In this document: positions 1 through 5,276 of the stretch, piece by piece | How positions within the stretch are numbered: position 1 is the stretch's first letter | Layout of the letters: each line of letters begins with the position of its first letter | Source: JANNHK01 sp031404355 | GTDB taxonomy: Bacteria; Actinomycetota; Acidimicrobiia; IMCC26256; PALSA-610 | NCBI GenBank assembly: GCA_031404355.1 | Contig: JANNHK010000486.1 | Location: 1-11,617 of the forward strand | DNA: 11,617 nt | Direction: 5' to 3' | The notes under the pieces: generated by a model | What the model saw: the letters and a program-made list of their open reading frames with translations, nothing else | Databases searched by the model: none | What the model was told of the DNA's origin: nothing | Translations under genes and position numbers: made by a program

Positions 1-1437
1 CGGGAGGATGATCGACTGCAGCTCCGTGTACGGGCCGATGCCTTCGGGTCCGAGTTCGCGGCCGATACCCGACTTCTTGAAACCGCCGAACGGGCTGTTG
101 AAGTCGAGGATCATCGACGAGTTGATCGCGACGACACCGGTGCGCACCCGCGCTGCGATCTGCTCGCCGCGTGGCACGTCGGATGTCCAGACCGAACCGC
201 AGAGCCCGTACTCGGAGTCGTTGGCGATCTTCACGGCCTGGTCGTCGCTGTCGAACGGCATCACCGACAGCACCGGGCCGAAGATCTCTTCCTGCGCGAT
301 CTTGCTCGAGTTGTCGACGTCGGCGAACACGGTCGGCTCGATGTACCAACCCTTCGGCAGGTTTGCGGGCCGGCCACCGCCGACGACGAGACGAGCCGAC
401 GACTTGCCCGCTTCGAGGAAGCCCTCGACGCGCGTGCGCTGGCGTTCGGCTACGAGCGGGCCGACCTGTGTCGTGTCGTCGAGCGGGTCGCCGACCGTGA
501 GCGCGCCGACCGCAGCACCGAGCGCGTCGACCACTTCGTCGTACTTGTTGCGCGACACCAGGATGCGGCTCTGCGCCCCGCACACCTGGCCGTTGTTCAT
601 GAGCCCGGACTGCACGAGCTGGTTCAGCGCGTCGTCGGTGACTTCGAAGTCGTCGAGCACGATCGCGGCGGACTTGCCGCCGAGTTCGAGCGTGCACCGC
701 TTGAGCTGACCGCCGCACAGTTCGCCGATGCGCATGCCCGCCGCGGTCGAGCCGGTGAAGCTGATCTTGTCGACGTCGGGGTGCTTCACGAGGTACTCGC
801 CCGTCTCGCGCCCGGCCGGGACGATGTTGACGACACCTGGCGGCACGCCCGCCTCGATGAGCGCTTCGGCAAGCGGGTAGCTGTCGAGCGGTGTTTCGGG
901 CGATGGCTTCAGCACGACCGTGCAACCGGCGAGCAGCGCGGGACCGAGCTTGAGTGCGGCGATGAACAGCGGGACGTTCCACGGCGTGATCGCGCCGACG
1001 ACGCCGACCGGCGCTTTGCGCACGCGCACCTGGTTGCCCATCATGCCGGCGCGGGTGTCGACCCACTCATACGAGGTCGCCAGACCCGCGTACGTGTCGA
1101 GCACCATCGTCGCCGAGAAGACCTGGCCCATGATCGACCACTGCTTCGGCGACCCGTTCTGCGACGAGATCGTGTCGGCGATGTCCACCGAGCGCGCTTG
1201 CAGCGCCTGCGACAGGCGGCCGAGCACGTTGCCCCGCTCGACCGGGTTCATGTGCGGCCACGGGCCGTCGTCGAACGCCTGGCGGGCCGCGGCGACAGCC
1301 GCGTCCATGTCGGCGGGGGTTCCGTGCGGGACCTGGCCGATGACTTCCTCGGTCGCGGGCGAGATCACTTCGATCACGTCGGACCCGGAGGATGCAACCC
1401 AGTCGCCGCCGATGTAAAGCTCTTTGTACGTCGTCAT
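1..1437 (-). CDS. Aldehyde dehydrogenase (NAD(P)+), C-terminus cut by the window edge
   Basis: This is an ALDH-superfamily enzyme that oxidises an aldehyde to the acid in the cytoplasm; the substrate cannot be read from sequence. The reverse strand is open for 479 codons from an ATG and runs off the left edge. The N-terminus begins MTTYKELYIGGDW. The family catalytic residues are present: Asn154 in ITPWNVP, general base Glu251 in LELGGKS, and nucleophile Cys286 in GQVCGAQ. The conserved SPFGGFKKSGIGRE segment lies close to the edge, so probably only a few residues are missing compared with the usual 480-490. It resembles mycobacterial Rv0223c-type ALDHs as I recall them. The gene is divergent from the EchA12-like gene, with 24 bp between the start codons. 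A TANNNT element 7 nt upstream and the lack of room for a Shine-Dalgarno suggest a leaderless mRNA. Family assignment is secure; substrate is unknown. Confidence 0.95.
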   Translation of the reverse strand, partial: MTTYKELYIGGDWVASSGSDVIEVISPATEEVIGQVPHGTPADMDAAVAAARQAFDDGPWPHMNPVERGNVLGRLSQALQARSVDIADTISSQNGSPKQWSIMGQVFSATMVLDTYAGLATSYEWVDTRAGMMGNQVRVRKAPVGVVGAITPWNVPLFIAALKLGPALLAGCTVVLKPSPETPLDSYPLAEALIEAGVPPGVVNIVPAGRETGEYLVKHPDVDKISFTGSTAAGMRIGELCGGQLKRCTLELGGKSAAIVLDDFEVTDDALNQLVQSGLMNNGQVCGAQSRILVSRNKYDEVVDALGAAVGALTVGDPLDDTTQVGPLVAERQRTRVEGFLEAGKSSARLVVGGGRPANLPKGWYIEPTVFADVDNSSKIAQEEIFGPVLSVMPFDSDDQAVKIANDSEYGLCGSVWTSDVPRGEQIAARVRTGVVAINSSMILDFNSPFGGFKKSGIGRELGPEGIGPYTELQSIILP

Positions 1438-1444
1438 GCGGGTC

Positions 1445-1450
1445 AATCTA
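1445..1450 (-). promoter_or_regulatory. -10 element (TAGATT) of the aldehyde dehydrogenase, leaderless spacing
   Basis: On the reverse strand TAGATT matches the TANNNT -10 pattern. It is separated from the ATG at 1437 by exactly 7 nt, so transcription would start at or next to the A of the start codon. It shares two base pairs (1449-1450) with the opposing -10 of the EchA12-like gene. The -35 region would lie inside the EchA12 coding sequence; I see no clear TTGACA there. Predicted from pattern and spacing only. Confidence 0.6.
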
Positions 1451-1454
1451 CTGT
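1449..1454 (+). promoter_or_regulatory. -10 element (TACTGT) of the EchA12-like gene, leaderless spacing
   Basis: TACTGT fits TANNNT and lies exactly 7 nt before the ATG at 1462. This predicts a transcript beginning at the start codon. No Shine-Dalgarno is present in the 24-bp intergenic region. The hexamer overlaps the reverse-strand TAGATT by its first two bases, so one polymerase binding would probably exclude the other. Confidence 0.6.
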
Positions 1455-1461
1455 CTCGCCC

Positions 1462-2265
1462 ATGTCGTTCGTCTTGATCGAGAAGCCCCGGCCGCAGATC
1501 ACGCTCATCACACTGAACCGCCCGGAACGGATGAATGCGATGGCGTTCGACGTCATGATCCCGCTCCGGGAGGCGCTCGAATCGGTCAGCCACGACAACG
1601 ACACCCGGGTCGTGGTGCTGACCGGCGCCGGGCACGGTTTCTGTTCGGGGGCCGACCTCGAAGACCCCGGCGTGATGCCGAACATCGACGGCCTCACCGT
1701 CACCTCGATCGCCCGCCGCGCGCTGGAGCTCCTCGACGACGTCATCCTCGCCATCCGCAAGATGCACCAGCCCGTCATCGGCGCGATCAACGGCGCCGCG
1801 ATCGGCGGCGGCTTCTGCCTATCGCTCGCCACCGACGTGCGCATCGCGTCGGAAGCCGCGTACTTCCGTGCCGCGGGCATCAACAACGGCCTCACCGCGA
1901 GCGAACTCGGGATCAGTTACCTCCTCCCCCGCGCCATCGGTTCGTCGCGCGCGTTCGACATCATGCTGTCCGGCCGCGACGTCGACGCGGTCGAAGCAGA
2001 CCACATCGGCCTCGTGTCGAGCGTCGTGCCCGCCGACCAGTTGCTCGACCGCTGCTACGAGTACGCGGACCGGATGATCGGTTACAGCCGGGTCGGCAGC
2101 GAGATCACCAAGCGCATGCTCTGGTCGAGCCTCGACGCGGGCAGCATGCTCGCCCACATGGACCACGAAGGCATCGCCCAGCTCTACGTGCGGCTCACGA
2201 CCCAGAACTTCGAAGAAGCGATCCGCGCCCGCAAGGACAAGCGCACCCCGGAGTTCAAGGATTGA
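1462..2265 (+). CDS. echA12: Enoyl-CoA hydratase/isomerase family protein, EchA12-like
   Basis: This is a crotonase-fold protein of 267 residues acting on an acyl-CoA thioester, closest in my memory to mycobacterial EchA12. The N-terminal strand has ITLNRPERMNAM. The oxyanion-hole segment TGAGHGFCSGADL spans 54-66, and a second oxyanion segment NGAAIGGG precedes residue 118. The two glutamates that catalyse hydration in rat crotonase (Glu144, Glu164) align with Cys119 (GGGFC) and Gly139 (FRAAG), so normal hydratase chemistry is doubtful. Glu148 in TASELG is the only nearby acid and falls close to the second acid of dienoyl-CoA isomerases. The start is the ATG at 1462: the crotonase fold begins there, and the upstream in-frame codons lie antisense to the aldehyde dehydrogenase. 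Divergence from an aldehyde dehydrogenase suggests lipid or fatty-acid catabolism. Family is certain, reaction is not. Confidence 0.93.
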   Translation: MSFVLIEKPRPQITLITLNRPERMNAMAFDVMIPLREALESVSHDNDTRVVVLTGAGHGFCSGADLEDPGVMPNIDGLTVTSIARRALELLDDVILAIRKMHQPVIGAINGAAIGGGFCLSLATDVRIASEAAYFRAAGINNGLTASELGISYLLPRAIGSSRAFDIMLSGRDVDAVEADHIGLVSSVVPADQLLDRCYEYADRMIGYSRVGSEITKRMLWSSLDAGSMLAHMDHEGIAQLYVRLTTQNFEEAIRARKDKRTPEFKD

Positions 2266-2274
2266 GCCCGCGGG

Positions 2275-2280
2275 TAACCT
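2275..2280 (+). promoter_or_regulatory. -10 element (TAACCT) for the tRNA-Pro gene
   Basis: TAACCT lies 11 nt before the first base of tRNA-Pro, so a start about 7 nt downstream would leave a 5' leader of only a few nucleotides for RNase P. It begins 9 nt after the EchA12 stop codon. The -35 would fall in the last codons of that gene and is not recognisable. Both tRNAs could be served by this one promoter. Confidence 0.45.
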
Positions 2281-2291
2281 GGCCCCTCGCA

Positions 2292-2365
2292 CGGGGAGTG
2301 GCGCAGCTCGGCAGCGCACCAGCTTTGGGAGCTGGGGGTCGGGGGTTCGAATCCCCCCTCCCCGA
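2292..2365 (+). tRNA. tRNA-Pro (anticodon TGG)
   Basis: A full cloverleaf can be drawn. The acceptor stem CGGGGAG (2292-2298) pairs with CTCCCCG (2358-2364), with discriminator A2365. The anticodon stem CCAGC/GCTGG encloses the loop TTTGGGA with anticodon TGG at 2326-2328. A T-arm GGGGG-TTCGAAT-CCCCC occupies 2341-2357. The C1-G72 pair and A73 are normal for bacterial tRNA-Pro. The 3' CCA is not encoded (CGG follows) and must be added enzymatically. The wobble U can read several proline codons. Confidence 0.97.
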
Positions 2366-2387
2366 CGGCAGTACCTTGAACCACCGC

Positions 2388-2458
2388 GCGGGTGTAACTC
2401 AATGGCAGAGTCCCAGCCTTCCAAGCTGGTTATGCGAGTTCGATCCTCGTCACCCGCT
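2388..2458 (+). tRNA. tRNA-Gly (anticodon TCC)
   Basis: The acceptor stem GCGGGTG (2388-2394) pairs with CACCCGC (2451-2457), and T2458 is the discriminator. The anticodon stem CCAGC/GCTGG surrounds the loop CTTCCAA with anticodon TCC at 2420-2422. The T-arm loop is TTCGATC, closed by a stem with one G-U pair (2434/2450). CCA is not encoded. It lies 22 nt downstream of tRNA-Pro on the same strand, so the two are probably co-transcribed. Its anticodon stem is identical in sequence to that of the tRNA-Pro. Confidence 0.96.
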
Positions 2459-2499
2459 CGAAGCAAGTTCCCCGATCAGGGCGCTGTGCGCTAGCCCGC

Positions 2500-2518
2500 C
2501 TGCCCGCGAACAGGGCAG
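2500..2518. repeat. Inverted repeat, tRNA terminator or operator
   Basis: CTGCCC (2500-2505) and GGGCAG (2513-2518) form a 6-bp stem with a 7-nt loop in the 76-bp gap between tRNA-Gly and the methyltransferase. No T-tract follows, which weakens an intrinsic-terminator reading. The right arm ends 3 bp before the predicted -10 of the methyltransferase, inside the -35/-10 spacer, so a repressor site is an alternative. Neither role can be proven from sequence. Confidence 0.3.
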
Positions 2519-2521
2519 TTG

Positions 2522-2527
2522 TACCGT
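2522..2527 (+). promoter_or_regulatory. -10 element (TACCGT) of the methyltransferase, leaderless spacing
   Basis: TACCGT fits TANNNT and is 7 nt before the ATG at 2535, the same geometry as at the aldehyde dehydrogenase/EchA12 pair. The 7 nt between them contain no Shine-Dalgarno. The mRNA is therefore predicted to begin at the start codon. Confidence 0.5.
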
Positions 2528-2534
2528 GCGCTCT

Positions 2535-3191
2535 ATGGGCGCAACACCGGAAGACGTCGAGGCGGGGCACGCGTTCTATACGAAGCGGGCGCTGGCGGTG
2601 TACGACCCGGCGATTCTCGGGTTCTTCTCGCGGGTCGCCTGGAAGTGCCCGGCGAGCCGGATTCTCGAGCACTACAACGCGCACGTCACCGCGAACCATC
2701 TCGACGTGGGCGTAGGGACGGGGTACTTCCTCGACAAATGCGAGTACGCGTCGGCGCCGCGTGTCGCACTCATGGATCTCAACGAGACCTGCCTCGACGT
2801 CGCGGCCAAACGCATCGAGCGTTACAACCCCGAGCGGTACACGGCCAACGTGCTGGAACCGATCGAGATCGACGCGCCGAAGTTCGACTCCGTCGGCATG
2901 AACTACCTGCTGCACTGCCTGCCCGGCACCATCCAGGCGAAGGGTGTCGTGTTCACGCACCTCAAGGCGATCGCGAACCCCGGTGCCGTGTTCTTCGGTG
3001 CGACGCTGTTGCACGATGGTGTTCCGCGCAACTGGTACGCCCGCAAACTCATGGACCGCAACAACAAGCACGGCATCTTCTCGAACGCCGACGATGACCT
3101 CGACGGATTCCGGGCAGTTCTCGCCGAGCACTTCGCGGCGCCGACTGTCGAGGTCGTCGGTTGCGTCGCGTTGTTCAGCGGGGCTACCTGA
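2535..3191 (+). CDS. Class I SAM-dependent methyltransferase
   Basis: This is a 218-residue soluble protein with a Rossmann-type methyltransferase fold. The glycine-rich SAM-binding motif I is HLDVGVGTGYFLD at about residues 55-67. It is followed by the acidic end of strand 2 (ALMDLN, about 79-84), expected to hold the ribose hydroxyls of SAM. A later NYLLHCLPG segment corresponds to the strand-4/motif-IV region, and PGAVFFGATLLHDG to strand 5. The methyl acceptor is unknown; the conserved acidic or NPPY motif of DNA methyltransferases is absent, so a small-molecule substrate is more likely. The ATG at 2535 is chosen because a -10-like TACCGT sits 7 nt upstream; the open frame extends upstream through the tRNA genes, which cannot be coding. 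It converges on the next gene with only 3 bp between the stops. Confidence 0.85.
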   Translation: MGATPEDVEAGHAFYTKRALAVYDPAILGFFSRVAWKCPASRILEHYNAHVTANHLDVGVGTGYFLDKCEYASAPRVALMDLNETCLDVAAKRIERYNPERYTANVLEPIEIDAPKFDSVGMNYLLHCLPGTIQAKGVVFTHLKAIANPGAVFFGATLLHDGVPRNWYARKLMDRNNKHGIFSNADDDLDGFRAVLAEHFAAPTVEVVGCVALFSGAT

Positions 3192-3194
3192 GGG

Positions 3195-3524
3195 TTACGG
3201 CTCGAGGACGACCCAGCCTCGGCGCTGTAACTCGGCCGCGAGCTGGCCGGCCGGGTATTTGCTCAACGCCTTCTCGGCCGCGGACAACCTCGGCTTGGGT
3301 GGCGCCGGCTCGGCCGCGGGCGCCTCGTTCTCCGCCTCCTGCAGCTGCTCGATGAACGCGTCGGCCTCGTCGCGCGTGAACTTCCCGCCCGCCTGGCGCT
3401 GGGTGAACCCCATCGGCCCCCGGGCGTCGCGAAAGTCGGAATGGCCCGCGGCGTTGAGCAGCTCCATCAGCTCCTTCACCTGCCGCCCGGTTGCGGGTGG
3501 GCCTGACTGTTGTCCGAACGCCAT
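3195..3524 (-). CDS. Conserved hypothetical protein, 109 aa
   Basis: No function is recognised. The protein has two parts joined by a linker rich in Ala, Glu and Pro (about 62-79). The N-terminal part (about 1-60) contains QVKELMELLNAAGH, DARGPMGFTQRQA and GKFTRDEADAFIEQL. It looks helical, and I recall similar proteins in many actinobacteria, always unannotated. The short C-terminal part (about 80-109) contains LSAAEKALSKYP and LAAELQRRGW. There are no membrane segments, signal peptide or cysteines. The ATG at 3524 has neither an evident Shine-Dalgarno nor a good TANNNT element. The gene begins 35 bp after the hicB stop on the same strand, so it could be transcribed with hicAB; whether it has anything to do with the toxin-antitoxin pair is unknown. 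Confidence 0.75.
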   Translation of the reverse strand: MAFGQQSGPPATGRQVKELMELLNAAGHSDFRDARGPMGFTQRQAGGKFTRDEADAFIEQLQEAENEAPAAEPAPPKPRLSAAEKALSKYPAGQLAAELQRRGWVVLEP

Positions 3525-3559
3525 GGTGACAGTCTCGCCGATCGCCTAGGTCCCCGGTG

Positions 3560-3949
3560 TCATTGCGACACGAGGAGCTGCTGGACACGTTGATGAGAGA
3601 TACCGAGAACGTCTGCGGTGTCGCGTCGACTGAGTCCCATGCGTGCTAGCGCCTTCGCCGCGTTCGCCGTCGTCGCTCCCGCCTCCTGTGCTGACTGGGC
3701 CGCACGCTCACGCGCGTGCGCCACGTTCGAGGCGATCTCGACGAGCCGCGAAGGCAGCGCCGAAGCAATGTCCAAGCCATCCGGATCGCGATTGGTCCAC
3801 GAGGCGAGTGCTTCGCGGATTCGCGACTCGGCTTGACGGAGCGTGCGGCCGTACGTGTGGCACCCTTCGATGCCGTCGATATGTACGAGCCATGCGTCGC
3901 TCTCGCGATCGCGTTCGTAAACAGCCGTGTAGCGCCTCGATCGCGTCAT
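3560..3949 (-). CDS. hicB: HicB-family antitoxin
   Basis: This 129-residue protein would neutralise HicA and repress its own operon. Residues 1-50 form the HicB partial RNase-H-like domain: RYTAVYERD, then DAWLVHIDGIEGCHTYGRTL, then QAESRIREAL. A helical middle (about 65-98) leads to a C-terminal helix-turn-helix (about 100-128) with LSRRDTADVLGISHQRVQQLL, the DNA-binding type found in many HicB proteins. The ATG at 3949 overlaps the hicA stop as ATGA, the usual sign of translational coupling. An upstream in-frame ATG at 4108 would lie inside hicA and add 53 residues unlike any HicB, so I reject it. A likely operator is the inverted repeat at 4152-4167. Confidence 0.88.
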   Translation of the reverse strand: MTRSRRYTAVYERDRESDAWLVHIDGIEGCHTYGRTLRQAESRIREALASWTNRDPDGLDIASALPSRLVEIASNVAHARERAAQSAQEAGATTANAAKALARMGLSRRDTADVLGISHQRVQQLLVSQ

Positions 3950-4149
3950 CGCAGCCAACCCTCCCCGACACACGGCGCCAACAACCGCTCGATGCTCTTG
4001 AGCGTGCCCACCGGGATGTCCTGGCCTCGATGCAGGGGAATCACGGTCTGACACCCTCCCGGGCAACGCACGATCGCGTGCGAACCTCGTTGCCGCACGC
4101 GTGGGCAACCCAGTCGCTCGGCCCGACGGAGAACCTCACGGCCGGTCAT
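3946..4149 (-). CDS. hicA: HicA-family mRNA interferase toxin
   Basis: This 67-residue basic protein has the HicA double-stranded-RNA-binding-like fold. Visible features are the N-terminal helix TGREVLRRAERLG, the core motif RGSHAIVR with the presumed catalytic His24, and IPLHRGQDIPVGTLKSIERLL, which matches the typical HicA 'H..ei..gTL..I' ending. HicA toxins cleave mRNA and are inactivated by binding HicB. The toxin gene precedes the antitoxin and overlaps it by 4 nt. A TATACT -10 at 4168-4173 gives it its own promoter. Two cysteines (30s region, in RCPGGC) are unusual but match no site I know. Length and order are normal for the family. Confidence 0.88.
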   Translation of the reverse strand: MTGREVLRRAERLGCPRVRQRGSHAIVRCPGGCQTVIPLHRGQDIPVGTLKSIERLLAPCVGEGWLR

Positions 4150-4151
4150 TC

Positions 4152-4167
4152 GTCTAGCTGATTAGAC
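4152..4167. promoter_or_regulatory. Inverted repeat, candidate HicB operator
   Basis: The 16-bp element GTCTAGCTGATTAGAC has perfect 5-bp arms GTCTA/TAGAC. It directly abuts the -10 of hicA and fills most of the space between that -10 and the hicA start codon. A repressor bound here would block promoter escape. HicB carries a helix-turn-helix, and HicB-type autoregulation of hicAB promoters is established, so this is a natural target; binding is inferred. Confidence 0.5.
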
Positions 4168-4173
4168 AGTATA
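4168..4173 (-). promoter_or_regulatory. -10 element (TATACT) of hicAB
   Basis: TATACT on the reverse strand is the best -10 match in the window, in an AT-richer patch that stands out from its surroundings. It ends 18 nt before the hicA ATG, giving a short leader of about 10 nt. A -35 is not clear; TCGAAC stands at a short spacing of 15. Confidence 0.55.
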
Positions 4174-4319
4174 GCATTCGTTCCACGTGTTCGATGCCGG
4201 CGCACCGTTGCTCTCCCGTTCGGCCCAGCCTGACGTGGCGCCTCGGAAGCGCGATCCGGAGCAGGCGCACGGGCGCGTGCTTCTCGCCCAGCGACCCTAT
4301 GCGGGAGGTGCGACAGTTT

Positions 4320-4333
4320 CGGCCGCAGGGCCG
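4320..4333 (-). terminator. Short GC hairpin after the hydrolase gene
   Basis: On the reverse strand CGGCC-CTGC-GGCCG forms a 5-bp stem with a 4-nt loop, starting 3 nt after the hydrolase stop codon. No T-run follows, so it is at best a weak or non-canonical terminator. It could separate the propeller/hydrolase transcript from hicAB, which begins about 170 bp further on. The remaining bases 4174-4319 show no gene that I can support. Confidence 0.35.
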
Positions 4334-4336
4334 GCG

Positions 4337-5266
4337 CTACACCCGGGCGAAGAAGTCGCGCACGCCGGTCGCGACCTTGTCGGGGTCGTCGAGCCAGGGG
4401 GCGTGACCGACGCCGGGCATCAGCTCCAGTTCCGCGCCGGGAATTCGGGAGACGAACCGGCGCGCGGAGTCGGCGCCGCCCTGGGGGTCGTCCTCACCCC
4501 AGATGCACAGCATCGGATTCGAGATCTTGGCGAGCACGTCGTCACCGATGAGCACGCTCTCGTTGATTCCGCCGAAGAACGACATGATGCGCGGGCCCGC
4601 GGCGAGTTCATTGCGCATCGTGTCTGTCTCGCGCAGCAACGCCACGTAGCAGTCGATCAGCTCCTGCGAGATGCGGCCCGATTCGAGCGCGCCGCGGAGG
4701 CCGATCTGCTTGAAGATCATCCGCACCGTTCGTTCGTTGGCCGGCATCCGTGCGCCGAGCCGGCCGACGAACGGGATGCTCGCGGCGCGCATCAGGAACG
4801 GCGTCTTCTCGATGGGCACGCCGAGCGACCAACTCAACAACACCGTCGCCGAGATGCGGTCGGGATGCGCGGCGGCACCGCGCAACCCGATGTAGCCGCC
4901 GTACGACGTCGCGATGACGAACGCGGTGTCGAGCTCCAGCGCGTCGAGCACGTCGACGACCAGCGCGTCGCCGAACGCCTCGAGCCGCTTCACGTCGTCG
5001 AACCCGGTCTTGAGCGGGTCGCTCAGCCCGCAGCCGGGGCGGTCGAGCAGGATGCACCGGAACCCCGGAAGGTCGCGGGCCAACGATGACCAACTGACGC
5101 CGCTGTTCGACGCGCCGTGCACGAACACGATCGCGGGGCCTTCACCCACTTCCTGCACGCGCACGGTGACATCGATCCGCGGCAGGTGGATCCGCTGTTC
5201 GGTCGGTTCTACCCCGACCGACTTCCACATCCGTTGCTCAGCCTCGCGATACCGCAGTTCGTTCAT
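4337..5266 (-). CDS. Alpha/beta hydrolase
   Basis: This is a 309-residue alpha/beta-hydrolase-fold enzyme with a complete catalytic triad. The oxyanion segment FVHGASNSG is at about 48-56 and LLDRPGCGLSD at 73-83. The nucleophile Ser121 sits in ATSYGG, the acid is probably Asp260 in WGEDDP, and the base is His288 in GVGHAPW. The nucleophile elbow has Ala instead of the usual first Gly of GxSxG. A helical cap lies at about 150-230. The substrate (ester, epoxide, lactone or C-C bond) cannot be told. No signal peptide is seen. It starts 10 bp after the propeller gene's stop on the same strand, so the two are probably co-transcribed; the GCGGGG just upstream is a weak ribosome-binding site. Confidence 0.9.
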   Translation of the reverse strand: MNELRYREAEQRMWKSVGVEPTEQRIHLPRIDVTVRVQEVGEGPAIVFVHGASNSGVSWSSLARDLPGFRCILLDRPGCGLSDPLKTGFDDVKRLEAFGDALVVDVLDALELDTAFVIATSYGGYIGLRGAAAHPDRISATVLLSWSLGVPIEKTPFLMRAASIPFVGRLGARMPANERTVRMIFKQIGLRGALESGRISQELIDCYVALLRETDTMRNELAAGPRIMSFFGGINESVLIGDDVLAKISNPMLCIWGEDDPQGGADSARRFVSRIPGAELELMPGVGHAPWLDDPDKVATGVRDFFARV

Positions 5267-5276
5267 AACCCCGCAA

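Noticed and set aside
8..1417. Long forward-strand open frames opposite the aldehyde dehydrogenase, including the first part of the frame that continues into EchA12
   Set aside because: They are antisense to a clear ALDH with all catalytic residues, have low-complexity composition, and result from GC-rich third positions. EchA12 begins at 1462.
2292..2458. A possible integration site at the tRNA genes
   Set aside because: No integrase gene and no direct repeat of a tRNA 3' end is visible nearby. Both tRNAs are complete and followed by ordinary chromosomal genes.
2292..2458. Identical anticodon stems in tRNA-Pro and tRNA-Gly as a sign of recent duplication
   Set aside because: The other arms differ throughout, so the shared 5-bp stem is probably convergence on a stable stem.
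1819..2466. Reverse-strand frames over EchA12 and the two tRNAs
   Set aside because: They cover structured tRNA genes and are Arg/Ala-rich shadows. The apparent GGFEPPT-like peptide is the common artefact of translating a tRNA complement.
1392..2534. Upstream extension of the methyltransferase frame
   Set aside because: It runs out of frame through EchA12 and through both tRNA genes; the methyltransferase fold begins after 2535.
3950..4108. 53-codon N-terminal extension of HicB starting at 4108
   Set aside because: It lies inside hicA in another frame, has no similarity to HicB, and the ATG overlapping the hicA stop is the normal arrangement.
4187..5089. 300-codon forward frame opposite the hydrolase, and similar forward frames at 5772-6764
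   Set aside because: They are antisense shadows, rich in Arg, Ala and Asp with no motif, opposite proteins with recognisable folds.
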